DNA from: Clitopilus passeckerianus
Taxonomy: Eukaryota > Basidiomycota > Agaricomycetes > Agaricales > Entolomataceae
Assembly: GCA_944990035.1 (NCBI GenBank)
Contig: CALYLX010000155.1
Location: forward strand, 434,001-498,000
Direction of reading: 5' to 3'
Length of the DNA stretch: 64,000 bases
Position numbers and translations under genes: made by a program. Under the pieces are notes generated by a model. The model searched no databases. It had not been told where the DNA came from and saw only the letters and a program-made list of their open reading frames with translations. This document shows positions 33,720 through 45,321 of the stretch, piece after piece (within the stretch, counting starts at the first letter, position 1; each line of letters begins with the position of its first letter).

Positions 33720-35352
33720 CAGGTCCTCCTCCTGCGATGTTTGGTAGGCTTCGTTGCTTGAAGAACTGGCGGAACTGGAGGTGGTGTTGAAACACAGCCT
33801 ACCACGTGCGTCAACTTGTGCGTCAACCGAAAATGCTTGGCACTGTCCAAGACAAATAGTTGAATCGAATACGTCAACCGTAGTCGAGACACATTCTGTA
33901 CGTCGTTTCCTGCCTCATCCGTTCGGAACCGGTCCGTCACGGAGCAGGAGAGGATCCTGATGCCAATGCCCAACTCCGAGCTGAAAGCTGATGCAACTCA
34001 ATCGACGAAGTCGGTGGTGATGGAGGACTTACCTAGGTCGGAAATGTCGAGACTCTGTTAACCCCAGGTTCGTATTTGTCGGTCGTTTGATTCGCGCGCC
34101 AGGGGTTTTCCTTAACAGGTACGAATATCCTTTCGCCTCTTGCGCTCGATGAGTAAACCTGGAGAAAATGTCGGTGAGGTTCCCCATATCCAGTACTGCT
34201 CAACTGGACTGCGGTCTGTAACCGCCCTGGAACTCTGTGTTCCAACGTCTTGGCAGAGAAAGACGCGAGCGGGGAGAGAGGTAGCCCTCTCTGAATGTAT
34301 TGAGATCTGACTTGCCCAAGAATGTAGAGCATACGAGCGCAACATCGACCCAGGAACTCGATGGTATACCTTCCGTGATACGGACGCTTAATAGTTGTAG
34401 TCGTCGTTGTCGTTGTAGAAATTTCATGGTAAAGCATGGTAAAGCTAGGGTTGCGTAGTGCTGCAATGCAAGCCGTTTGCTGAACGATATCAACGAAACA
34501 TATTGTCAAGGCCAGCGCCGGCCCATCTGAAACAGCAAGCTTCGAGTTCAGTAACAATACTGCGTGTCATTTCAAAGAACTCCATACCGATGAACAATTT
34601 GCTAGTTATGCAGCGTAAAGAAAGTGCCTTGCGAACAGTCCGGAAAACGGCGGCCGGTTCCTTGTTTTCATCTGACGGTTGATTTTATTTCTCCATCTCC
34701 TAGTACTTGGAACCTGGACACCTTCATCCGAGTAGAAATCTACCAGGAGCAACTGTAGGCGGTATGGATGGCGAGAACTACATCGAACAACCAAGTATGC
34801 TGCCCAATGACAGGTACTATGTCAGAGAACCAGCGCCGAGACCACCCTTGAAAGCTTGAAGTCGGGGCGGCAAGCAGTAAAAACAACAGTTTACATTCAT
34901 TCGTGCCGCACTCCCCTAGCGGCGATGAGCGCAAGTTGAGCTTGACACTGAGAATGACAATGGCTGTCAGGTACGAGCCTACGACGAGGAGAGGTTGTTT
35001 GGATTCAACGGTAATCTCCAAACATTCGGCATCAAGCGGCACGAAATCCAGCAGCATGACGGGCCAGAGTCCAGCAACGAGCTGAAGCTTGGCTGAAGCA
35101 CCTCCTCGAACTCTGTGTCGTCGTGAATGTAAGATATCTCCTTTGGAGGCTTGTCTCGTCTCATCACCATAGAAAGAATGACGCATGAAGTCTCTTCATG
35201 CCTCTTACTTGGACCCGCCTTCAGATCCGTATTCGGTGACGACGAGTAGCAACGGGCTTGGCATGCAAGATGAACTTGTGCCTTTGCGATTTCATTGGAA
35301 CTCAACAGCTCTGGCCAGCTTGTCGGCAGTAAAAGCTCAGTTTGTGGTTTCA
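33720..35352. other. Spacer between the inverted arms, unassigned open frames
   Basis: This 1633-bp spacer lies between two divergent TATA boxes and so must hold both promoters. It also has two minus-strand open frames with ATG or near-ATG starts. One, at 35186-34740, reads KLQLVAGLWPVMLLDFVPLD and LLVVGSYLTAIVILSVKLN. The other, at 34557-34033, begins MLLNSKLAVSDGPALALTIC, with a run of threonines. The hydrophobic stretches suggest a decayed or spliced membrane protein, but I cannot name a family. A small tandem duplication (atggtaaagc twice) sits near 34427. Confidence 0.4.
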
Positions 35353-35353
35353 G

Positions 35354-35360
35354 TATAAAA
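35354..35360 (+). promoter_or_regulatory. TATA box of the broken hydrolase copy
   Basis: TATAAAA lies 60 nt before the ATG at 35420, mirror-equivalent to the left copy. Bases immediately upstream differ from the left arm, so the full promoters differ. Confidence 0.6.
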
Positions 35361-35419
35361 CATGGCGCAGATTGAAGGAGTATCGACATCATCCCACCTC
35401 AGCTTCTAAGTTCGCAGCC

Positions 35420-37353
35420 ATGCAGCTTAAGGCACTCCTCGGCGTCCTTCCCTTCTACATTGCATACACAGCTGCAGCTGCCACCGCTGCAGCAAAGCCG
35501 TCTGCCGGCGCACAGGTTCTCGATGCGCAGACCGACGCTTTCATCGAAAATATGCTCAAGGAGTGGAACTCGCCTGGGGGTATCTCCGTCTCGTACGTCA
35601 AGAAGAACGAAGACGGATCCTGGCAAACGGAAGTCAAGGGCTACGGTGTCGCCAACGGTAATGGAGACAAGGTGAACGAGAACACCTACTTCAACATTGC
35701 CTCAAACACAAAGGTCTGTTGCGTACCGCCACTTAATTATCTATTCCTGCGACTGACGATCTGTTCTGAAAATAGCTCCTCACCGTGATGTCTACCGGTC
35801 TCCTGATCGAGAATCCCTCCCTGTCCAAGAAGCCCATCACTTGGGAGAGCAAGATCGCAGACATTATTCCCGAGTTCAACATGACTGACCCTGTTGGCAA
35901 GAGCCAGGCCACCCTCCTGGATGCCATGAGCCACCGTACCGGCTACCCACTCCACGACTTTGCCTACCACTACTCTGACACGGTCAAGACTGTCGTAAGT
36001 CTCCTTTGATAGTGATTTGACGGGATCATCTCTGATTTTTCCTCTTCTTTCAGACCAAGAAGCTCGGATTCCACCGTCAAGCAGCCGAATTCCGCGACAT
36101 CTGGCTCTACAACAACGTCGTGTACACCGTTCTGGCTTATGTCCCCGAGAAGCTCACCGGCATCCCCTTTGCCCGCTTCTGCACCAAGAACCTCTTCGAG
36201 CCTCTCGGCATGAAGGCATCCACCTTCAACTACCAGAAGGCCTTCACCTCCCCCGGCAAGCTCGCCTACGGCATGTCTCGTGCTGGCTGGAACCCCTACG
36301 AGGACCCCTTCGCAGGCACTCCCCGCCAACAGCGCTGGTGGGCTGGCACCGATGCCGGCGATGACGGCAACGTCCTCTCTGGTGCTGGAGGCATGTTGAC
36401 CACCGGTGTCGACATGGCTCAGTGGCTCAAGGCCCTCCTCCTCAAGGGCAAGAACCCTGACACTGGCAAGCAGATCATCCCTGAGGCCGTCATCGACAAG
36501 GTTGCCTCCGCCATCATCCCCTCTGGCCCTTACCTCCCTGGCTTCCCCGAGTACTCCATCCCGATGTACGGTGCTGCTCAGCTCCAGCTGTACTACCGTG
36601 GCCACTACATCCTCGAGCACGGAGGGTTCATCCAGGGCTTCAACACACAGATCTCTCGCATGCCCGATGATGGCATCGGCATCTCTGTCCTCTCCAACGA
36701 CAACGAGCACGGCATGCAGATCGGCGAGGTCATCAAGAACTACATCTATGACCGCGCCCTTGGTCTGGAGCCAATCGACTTCAACACGAGGTACAAGGCT
36801 ATCAAGTCTGTTGCTCCTCAGGCCGCCACCGCTCGTCCCGCCGCGCCCAAGGAACCCGCCCGCGACATGGCTTCGCTCGCTGGCAAGTACTTCAACCCCG
36901 GCTACGGTACTCTCGACTTCTGCCAGATTACACCTGCTCCCAAGAACCCCACCCCTGCTTGCAGGCAGCTCGCCTCAATCTGACCACCATCCTCCCCGGC
37001 GGTGTCGACAGCAACATCCCCACGCTCCTTGCCCAATACGACTCTCCCTGGTTCTCGCACATGAAGCTCCAGCACTTCAACGGCAACGTGTTCAACATCT
37101 CGCTTGTCAGCTCGACCCCGTCGTCGGTGCCGCCAACGCTGCCAACGCCTCGTACGCCAACAGCCAGTTCTGGACATACAACCCCCGCCCCGCTGGCTCT
37201 GACCAGGTTGCGGTCGCCGAGTTTGACGTCTCTGGCAGGCATATCGGTCTCGGTATGACTGGTGTGTGGCAGGGTATTCTCGGGTCTGGGATTCCTCCCA
37301 CCTCTGGCAACACTGTCAAGGCTCGTGCTGAGGTGTACTGGGACAAGCAGTAA
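35420..37353 (+). pseudogene. Secreted beta-lactamase-fold hydrolase, frameshifted inverted copy
   Basis: Exons 35420-35713, 35776-35994 and 36054 onward mirror the intact gene exactly, with the same introns, signal peptide, SxxK, YxN and HGG motifs. One C is missing near 36975 (CGCCTCAATC here, CGCCTCCAATC in the other copy). This shifts the frame and produces TGA at 36981-36983. A second C is missing near 37119 in a C-run. Together the deletions leave the original C-terminus (EVYWDKQ) in a third frame. The predicted product is about 480 residues instead of 604. The catalytic domain is complete, so a shortened enzyme could still be made, but the C-terminal region is lost. Deletion errors in homopolymer C-runs during sequencing are a possible alternative. 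Confidence 0.85.
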
Positions 37354-37503
37354 AAGGTTCATGGTAGACTAAAACTGAACCATACACTCGTTTCCTTCTC
37401 CTTCTTAATAAAGGGCTGCTGTTGTAATACCATCCTTAATAGTGCATTAGTACCTACTCATGTATTTATCTGCATATCTATTTTTCAAAATACATTTCTC
37501 TTC

Positions 37504-38218
37504 CACTTCTTCCTACCACGCAGAGTAAAAGACTCTGAATTGTAAAGGATTCAAGAGTTCTCGCTCTCAAGTACTGGACACAAGGCATTTCTTGCTTCTT
37601 TAGAATTACTCATAAATGACTATACATATCTGGGCTCTCGGCTCTTGAAGAGACCATACATCGACCGCTCTTCTATCGATAACCAATTTGCATTTGGAAT
37701 AAGTCCACCCCGACGAACCTCAGCACGATCTCAAGTGTACACTAAATACTGATCGCTTTCGCCTTTATTTAATCCTAGATTGGCCGATGGAGCTTAACGG
37801 ACATCTTTGTTAGCATATACTTCTCCCCCTCTGGACCCGGTCGTAACGTCACGGGCGGTGCCGTTGGCCAGCCAGTTGTTCTTCTCCCTTTTTCAGAGAA
37901 CAGTGGGCCACAGCAGTATTGGAGGTTTACGCGCGCAGAGTGGTAGGTCTCCGAGTCTAGAGCGTGCTCATTCTTTGCTGACCATTGGATCTCAGAACGT
38001 GCCTACCTAAATTCTTTAAAGGTAGTGACAGGAAAGTTGTATGGTTGGACTCCACATATCGTATTTATTCTTGCGTCTGTGTTGAGTTACTGGCAGCAGT
38101 GTGTACAGTCCATAGCGAGGGCATTGAATCATCCATAGTCTCCAAGCAGATGGCTGAATAGGGCTAGGTGCCATATAAGGTCCAAAGTTCCAAAATGCCT
38201 GACGTTGGAAAAATGTAT
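37504..38218. other. Intergenic, no supported gene
   Basis: Nothing coding is recognisable. The stretch follows the right end of the inverted duplication and precedes the tRNA-Thr. Confidence 0.5.
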
Positions 38219-38290
38219 TCCCTCTAGCCGACTTGAACGACTGACCTCGTCATTACTAGTGACGCGCTCTACCAACTGAGCTAAGAGGGA
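38219..38290 (-). tRNA. tRNA-Thr(AGT)
   Basis: The minus strand folds as a complete class I tRNA of 72 nt. The acceptor stem TCCCTCT pairs with AGAGGGA, the D-stem is GCTC/GAGC, and the anticodon stem CGTCA/TGACG encloses the loop CTAGTAA, giving anticodon AGT. The T-arm is AGTCG-TTCAAGT-CGGCT. There is no intron. Confidence 0.95.
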
Positions 38291-39365
38291 GATGTCTTTG
38301 CAGTCCACGCAGCCATGTCGGCTTTGTCGTGATTGCAGCTCGATGATTATCCGAGTTCCACCCGGCGCGTTTACCGATATTGCGCGTCGTGTCGCGTTCT
38401 ATTCGGAAACCCACGCATAGCTATAGCAACGTCATGGTCATCATCATGGTCAACTGTGATGTGCAAATGAGATATGTGGGGATGAAGGAATGCTTCGAAA
38501 GTGCCAGAATATAATAGAAAATTTACATAAAGCCTTTAGAAGGCTAGTTGGAATTGGTAAGTGTTCGCATGGCTGGGTCGTTTTCTGATTGAAGAGTAGT
38601 TGCTTTTACAACCGTTGGGGTGAGCACGAGGACAGGGCTGAAGAGATCCTCCTCGGGACCTTGGCAGCCGGTAGACCGGCGATAGCAATGCTTTGAAGGG
38701 CGTGTAGAGTTCGAGAGCATTGGAGGGGGTTTTTTTTAGTCTGACAGACTCTTGGAATATGATGTCTAGGCATCTGAGATTCAAACTAATGGTATATTCT
38801 GGTGGAGAAAGTGAGAAAAGACTCGGAATCTCGATAAATTCAGGGTCCTACCTTTTATTTGGCCCTCGTCATCGAATTCTGCACAGTCGGGGGGTCGGCA
38901 GCCCAAGGCCATTTCCAGAGTCCGATTGGCTGCAGCCCCTTACACGTGATCATCAGGTGGCGCTGCCCTTCCTAAATTGGATGAAATGAGGTATGGTTAC
39001 ACACGAAGAGAGGCACTCCTTCTCAGGCGGAACTTGACCGCTGAGTTTTTCTCTTCGACGATATACTCAGTGCTCTGCTTTGTACCCTTGACTGTGGTGT
39101 ATCAGCTGTATCCAACAGCTTCTACTAGGCTGTCCACAACGACGACAACATCCATACCGACGACCACAAGACCATCAAGGCAGCGACCCCGAGACCGCGT
39201 CGAACACTGCGGCCACACGTTCTTGATTCGAATCACGATTGGTCCTTTGAGACTGCATTTACACAGTGGCTAGTACCGCACTACACTTCTAATTACTACG
39301 ACGCACGAATAGCGCCTGAATTGGCGTACGAACCAATACAAGACTACTGAAACTCAGCCATAACG
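38291..39365. other. Intergenic, no supported gene
   Basis: Short open frames on both strands (for example minus 38784-38536 and plus 38977-39273) lack domains and splice context. The last few hundred bases presumably contain the promoter of the DUF2415 gene. Confidence 0.5.
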
Positions 39366-42300
39366 ATGGCTCGAGATTCCTCAGTCCTCCTCACCTCCAC
39401 AAAGCCTGCACGATACGTTCCTGGAAGGGCTATAATTGCACATATGTACGTCTATGCCTATTCTCGGGACCTACCAACGAGTTAACGTTCGATTATCGTG
39501 CTCACAGTCAACTTCGTGACCTCCTAATATGTCCTTTGCAACGAGGCGTGGTGCATTATGTTCACGAAAGCTCCATCGTTCAGCACAACCTTCTCGATCC
39601 ATCTTCACCCCCGAGAACACTTGTAGAAACTTCGTTTCAACCAAACACTATTTCTGCGTTCCCCCTTGATGGCCTTGGTAGCGACAGCTCCGAGCTAAGT
39701 GGCAAAGGCATGCTCCTTGCAGCAGGAGGTCAAGATGCCGAAATACACCTTTCATTACACCGCTTCCCTTCCGCCTCGGATTCTTCACCATCTTCGAGGT
39801 ATCACTCAGATATCTCCCCGCCTTCGCAAATTCTATCTCAATCGGAGATCGCTCTCCGAGGGTCAATTAATAATTCTGTCCATTTTACGCCTTCGCTGAA
39901 CCTGGCGCGTGCCAACCATTCGAGCGTAGAACCTCGATTGGTAGTATCAAACAACGATGCTACTATCAAATTCTACGATGTTGCCATCCGGGGTAGTACA
40001 TTTGGCGAGCTAGACGCAGCCTCCGTCATAGGTGGCTACGGCGATCTTTCAATGGAGGAGGTCGGGATACTCAAGTCCAATGTTCCAGTGAACCACAGTA
40101 CGTTGGTTTCCGTTTTGTGTCTCCGGAGTAGTTGAATAATCCACTTTTTCCTTCAGCTTCAATATCTCCGGATTCCCGAACGCTGCTCTCCGTTGGCGAC
40201 TCTTCAAAAATATCAATCCAACAGATCTCTGGCTTTGGGCGTAAATTGACCTTCACACCAATCACCACCCTCAAACTTCCGTCCCCCGTCTCTCTTACGT
40301 CCCCTTCGTCATCCCTCACCCACGGAGCAGGCCAACCTCTCAACCACGTCCCACATGTACCCGGCCTTCCTTCATCCTATTACTCTCCTTCCAATAACGT
40401 GACCTACGGTGCCCCCAGCGGAAGCTCGAACGCCCTCATGGCTTCCTTCTCCAGCTCGTTTTCAAGCGACGGTATGAAGTTCGCCGTTTCGTCCCAAGAA
40501 GGACTAGTCGCAGTATGGGACGTCAGGTCCACAAAGCCTCTTAAGGTGTTCGAGACGGACCACAGCAGGGCTCCTTTGCATGGGACCAGGCATCATGCTT
40601 CGCGACTTGGCTCATCACCGACGTCGTCGAGAGCTTCGTCGGAATCGCCTGGATCCCTATACGGTGGCGGCAATGCTCTACACCATCCAGGTGGTGACCT
40701 TCTGTATGCGGAATCCGCAGGGTATGGGGGAAGTGCAGGATGGATTATTGATGATATGTATGATTGGAATGGTGGGACCTTCAGGGCTCCCGGTTGGAGT
40801 GTCAGAGGATTGAAGTTTGGTGGTGGAATGGGTGGGGGTAAAGAGGTGTTGGTGTTTACAGAGGTGGGTTCCATCTTGACGCTACTCGAACTTTATGCTG
40901 ATATGCTTTGATGACAGCATACTTCTCTCGTCCATATAATTGACGCAAAGACCTTCGAAACAGAGCAAATCATCCGCGTTCCCTCTGTTCACCAACGCAT
41001 ATCTGCTTCGGCTTCCTCCTCATTGCCAAATGCTCGTCGACGTGTACACACCTCGCGCACGCCTACTCGTTCTAGATCACATGCGACTACAACTGCAGGC
41101 ACTCCTGGTTCACCTACTACCACCGCGGTCTCAGCTGCACCTACCTCCTTGACCATTGCCACCATTTACACTACGGCCGCCACTCAGGGATCTCCAATAC
41201 GCACAAGTACCACCAACTCCAGACCTGGATCTGCAGGTGGCTCGCCCGTAAGAGGACCTTCCAGAAGACCAACATTATTCCAGAGGAGGTCCTACACCAA
41301 CAGCACTACAAACTTGAACGCTGGCCTCGGATCGAATCATGGCAGCCCGACGACCGCTACTTTCCCAAGCCTCGGTCCTGTACCCACAACTGCATTATCA
41401 TCGCCGGGATATGGGCAAGAGCATCCAGTATATCCCTCCTCTCACCAGAGAATGGTTCAAGCCTTGGGTGACACGTTCCGCATCCAAGGCCTCGGTGTAT
41501 CCTCCACTCATTTGGCTGCATCGGCCTCAACAGGCAATCTACCCTCATCTGCTGCCACACGCCCGCCCGCCTCTCCTCCACCTACCCTTGCCAACTCTCG
41601 TGCACTTTCCACACCCTCCTCCCCTATTCCGCCATATCCTTCCATTTCGTCACCATTGCGAGGAGGAATTGGACATCATCCTCAGCCTCAGGCTTCGATG
41701 AGACCTGGCTTGGCCGGTTATGGTGGCCCTGGGTTCGGAAGGGGAGGATATTATTCCTACTCTCCGCCCAGCTCAATATCAGATTCAACGTGGAGAGCGT
41801 TGAGGATGAGTGATCCGCTTGCTGGCGCGAGACGCGAAAGTACAAGTCCCCCAGGAGGCGGTCCTGATGGTTCTGGAGCTGCTGCTACTGCCAATATGAG
41901 CACCCCATCACAGGTTCCGCAGACTCCCCAAAGTCCTAGTCATACACCAGATTATGGATTGGACCAGGTTTTCGGTCCCGCACCCGCAGGACGATTCGCT
42001 CATCTTTCTGGGCCGCCCCCACCGAACCTTATGACCTCACAAGCATCCGCAATGCTCGCCGGATTGAGGCTGCCCCCTGAAGCTTTTGCGCAGCCCACAG
42101 CTCCACGAACTGAGGAAGCTGGAAGTACCATGGCCCAAGAGAGTAGTATGAGGGTCAACGCTGGAAGGTGGACACCTATTGAACGCAGGAGGTCGCCATT
42201 AGTTCAAACCTCCAACGCTTCTACCACGCCTTCGGCTACATTGGCCTCACCTACGGCGTCATCAGTCACAGACGGATCAAGAGGCGGGGATGAAGATATG

Positions 42301-43128
42301 CTCCTTATACCTCCTCTCGGCGACGAGAGTGTTGAAGCAGATGTTAGGGCGTTGTTGAGAGCACATGGAGTCAGGACTAGGAGTATCCCGACGTTCTCAT
42401 CCCTGAACAGCAACGAACCCACCGTAGAGCGAGGCCGGGTTGGAGGGAGGGTCGAACCTGTCATGCCAAGAGACAGTAGGTCAGAGACTGAGGATGCCAC
42501 GGCAAGTGATAACGATACCAATACCGGATCCAACACGGCAGACTACGAGTATTCTCTGAGTGGTGCAAACGAGGATGACAGGAGATCAACGACATCAGGA
42601 ATGGTGTACGTTGGCGGTGCAGGCCTTGGTGGCGCGGAGGTCAATATGGAAGAAGATGTTGATGACGAAGACGAAGACGAAACGGACATGGACATTGACG
42701 AAGATGACGACTACCTGGTTCGCCCCAGGTCTCGTTCCAGATCTAGGTCAAGGTCTCGCTCACGCTCAAGATCTCGGACACCACCATATATTCATCCGTC
42801 AGACTACAATCGTATCAACCGATCCTTGAGACGTATGCACCCAACACTCTCGCAGCCATATCCTTCGCCTACTCCTACTACTTCATCCCCGTATCATACT
42901 CTGACTCCTCCTGCGAGCCCGTCGCATCTTCACCGGATGACACGTACCCTCTCCAGCCGACGGCCCGATAAGCAATATGTCCTGTCTTATGACGAGGACA
43001 TTGATCTTGCCGGAGTATGCTTCGATCCCGAAGGCAAACACCTTTACGTCGCGAGTGCTGAGGGCGTGTGTGAGTGGGAGCTCAAAGGCTCAGCCAAGAA
43101 GTGGTGGGCTGGAGGTAACTGGGCATGA
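39366..43128 (+). CDS. DUF2415/WD40-like protein of unknown function
   Basis: The ATG at 39366 gives MARDSSVLLTSTKPARYVPG. After an intron it continues IIAHIQLRDLLICPLQRGVV and HYVHESSIVQHNL. WD-like blades follow: RLVVSNNDATIKFYDVAI, SISPDSRTLLSVGDSSKISI and FAVSSQEGLVAVWDVRSTKP. The conserved core is WSVRGLKFGGGMGGGKEVLV followed across an intron by FTEHTSLVHIIDAKTFETEQ, the DUF2415 region shared by fungal WD-repeat proteins such as the S. pombe C2A9.03 type. After about 600 low-complexity Ser/Pro/Thr residues there is an acidic run and an (RS)n run (about 42725-42780). A last blade reads IDLAGVCFDPEGKHLYVASA and EGVCEWELKG. The product is about 1150-1200 residues. The low-complexity and RS tracts suggest phosphorylation-regulated assembly, but the function is unknown. 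Confidence 0.85.
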
Positions 43129-43975
43129 ACCTTGTGATCCGGTGTCGCTTTATAGCTTTTCATCTCCTGCTTTTGATTGTTTTCTTGGATTATGCATTTA
43201 CTCATCCATCTCCACCCTACTATCTTGCCAGTTCGTCGTCGCTATCGTTGAACTCAATCTGACTTTTTGTACAATAACCTCGCATTCACACCGCATTATG
43301 AATCCTCATTCCGTCTCTCCTCACTGAAACGATTCACTCCTCTCTATCTTGGGCCAGTTCTTATTCACGTGTACTTTTACCTGTACTTGTACATATACAA
43401 AAAATCTCTTTCAAAACTGTGTACATCTGCCTTCTGCATGATGTGGTGTTTTTAGGGCTATCCTGATATGCCTACCGCATGGTCTCTGCAGTTGCAATTG
43501 CGATGGATCTTTCGCAAAGAACGCATAAAAAGCTTTCCCTCATAGAACGAAAAGTACCAGTGACGCTCCCTACAACCGAGCTCAGAAGGATTTTTCATTT
43601 TTCGGCGTTCAAAAAACAGCACTGGGTCTATCTTACAGGTCGGATAAGGCGATGACAACAGGAAATCACATCCTCGAGGCGGCCGTCTGTCTTTATGGGT
43701 AAAACAATTTGATTAAAGCAATTTTGCTAGCTATCAATCACGTTGGAGTACAACAAAACATAAAATGGTGGGTAAAAGATGCCATACGATATAGAAGAGG
43801 CTGCAATGATTTAATTGAGTGGGATATGTGCCATAAAGAAGAGAGAGACTACTGGACTCTATCCGACGGGAAAGAAGAGTGAGGTTATCAAGGGAAGGTA
43901 TACAAGTTCGTAGGGGACATGAGCGGACAGGAAAAGAACAGGGAAGGAGAACAAGCAGGGACCAGTTCAGCAGCC
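43129..43975. other. 3' flank of the DUF2415 gene and intergenic sequence
   Basis: This stretch lies between two converging genes and probably contains both 3' untranslated regions. It is pyrimidine-rich at first, then AT-rich. No gene is supported. Confidence 0.5.
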
Positions 43976-45321
43976 CTACGGCTCTGGGCACGCGCACGTC
44001 TTTTTCTTCAAGTCCTTTCGACCCCGCATCTGGTGGCAGGTAAGGCAGACAAAGTACCAAGGAATGTGGAGATGGAGGTGGCGAAGCCTGGTCTTGTAAA
44101 GTTCAAATTTACCTCGGTCGGCACATCCATCCCATTTGCAAGACCAAGCGGTCTCCTCAGGAGAGGATTTCGTGTGCGAAAGGAGATGTTCGTGGACGTT
44201 TTCGATAAATTCGTCCCCATTGAGGGCATCCATGCGTAGGTGTTCCGTATTGCAGCCCGGCCATCTGCAGGTATACGAATGGTCCCAAAGGCAGCCATAC
44301 TCTTGAGCCTTTTCCCCACGCCAGTTGTCCGGTTCGCAGACTGGGAGGCGTCGGCGGTTCATGGTTTGCTTGGTGGGGAGGCGGAAGACATGTTCGCTGG
44401 TCGTTTGGCTAGAGGTGTTTGCAAGAAACGTGACATGGTGGTTATGAGGGCAAACCGTGATTTTGTGAAATGCACCAGATGATTGTGCGGAAAAAGAAGG
44501 AGTGGGATTCATTGGGCTCATCGATGGTAGAGGTTCAAGCAAGGACATTTTAGATCCAGCGGGCACATCGCTAAAGGATGAGGATGCTGAGGAGCCGCTA
44601 GATCCTGAAGAGTAGTGGCCCACCCTATGATAGGAATGGAAGGGGTTGGAGCCAAGATGGGTGGGAGGGTGAGTGAGAAACGGCATGATGATGGGGCCAT
44701 ACTGGCAAGAATCGACGGACTGATCCATCTCCTGAAGCGGTGTGAAGGAGGGTTGCGGTGGTTGAAGAGCCGTCGAAAACGATGGGTCCCCGACAAAGTT
44801 GAAAAGTTGCGCAGATGAATGTTCCGCCTGCATAGCGGAAAACTCTTGCACGTAGGGAGATTTAGAGTCCGGCACGAACCCAGTCCCGTGGTGAACATGG
44901 GGTTCAATGGCTGGATCGTCGAGGAAGGGAGGAAGCGGATGTGAAAAGTGCTTTGCAGGGGTGACAGCCCAGGAATCATGATTGATATGGTTTACATGTA
45001 GGGGTATTTCGGGTTCCAAGTATAGCGGCATACTAAACAAGAGTTAGATCGTGCTACGCGCGCAATAAATCACGAAAGAACGTACTCCAGATGTTCTATT
45101 GGACGCGCCATGCCACTATGCTCCTGAAGAGACATGGAGCAATGCTGGCCCCAAGATTCACCATGCAAGCATGGGTGATCCTCATCATTCATCTCCCCTG
45201 GTAGGTCTGCATGCAAAGGATCAGTTCTGGGCGTCCAAGAGGTAGGTATTGGGCTGCGTACCCTGTAATGGAGCCACCTCATCCTCCAGAACATGATCGC
45301 AGAGGTCAAGCTCACGCTCAT
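43976..45321 (-). CDS. C2H2-type zinc-finger protein, probable transcription regulator
   Basis: The main exon (about 45030-43976) encodes a low-complexity N-terminal part rich in Ser/Pro/His, then MNRRRLPVCEPDNWRGEKAQ. Two atypical C2H2 units follow: YTCRWPGCNTEHLRMDA with ENVHEHLLSH, and WSCKWDGCADRGKFELYKTR with LRHLHLHIPWYF. The second is followed by VCLTCHQMRGRKDLKKK. The CxWxxC spacing with widely spaced histidines resembles fungal GLI/ZIC-like fingers. An upstream exon joins with correct phase at LEHL-D-MPLYLEPE. The start is uncertain: 45321 is the longest possibility, while an ATG at 45192 (MNDEDHPCLHGESW) is more protein-like. The finger region is near the C-terminus, and the long unstructured N-terminus may be an activation region. 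Confidence 0.7.

Larger units (their letters stand above)
35353..37503. repeat. Right arm of the inverted duplication
   Basis: The right arm mirrors 31567-33719. Shadow reading frames on both strands give identical peptides in the two arms, which shows near-perfect identity. The visible differences are two single-base deletions, near 36975 and near 37119. Confidence 0.95.
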
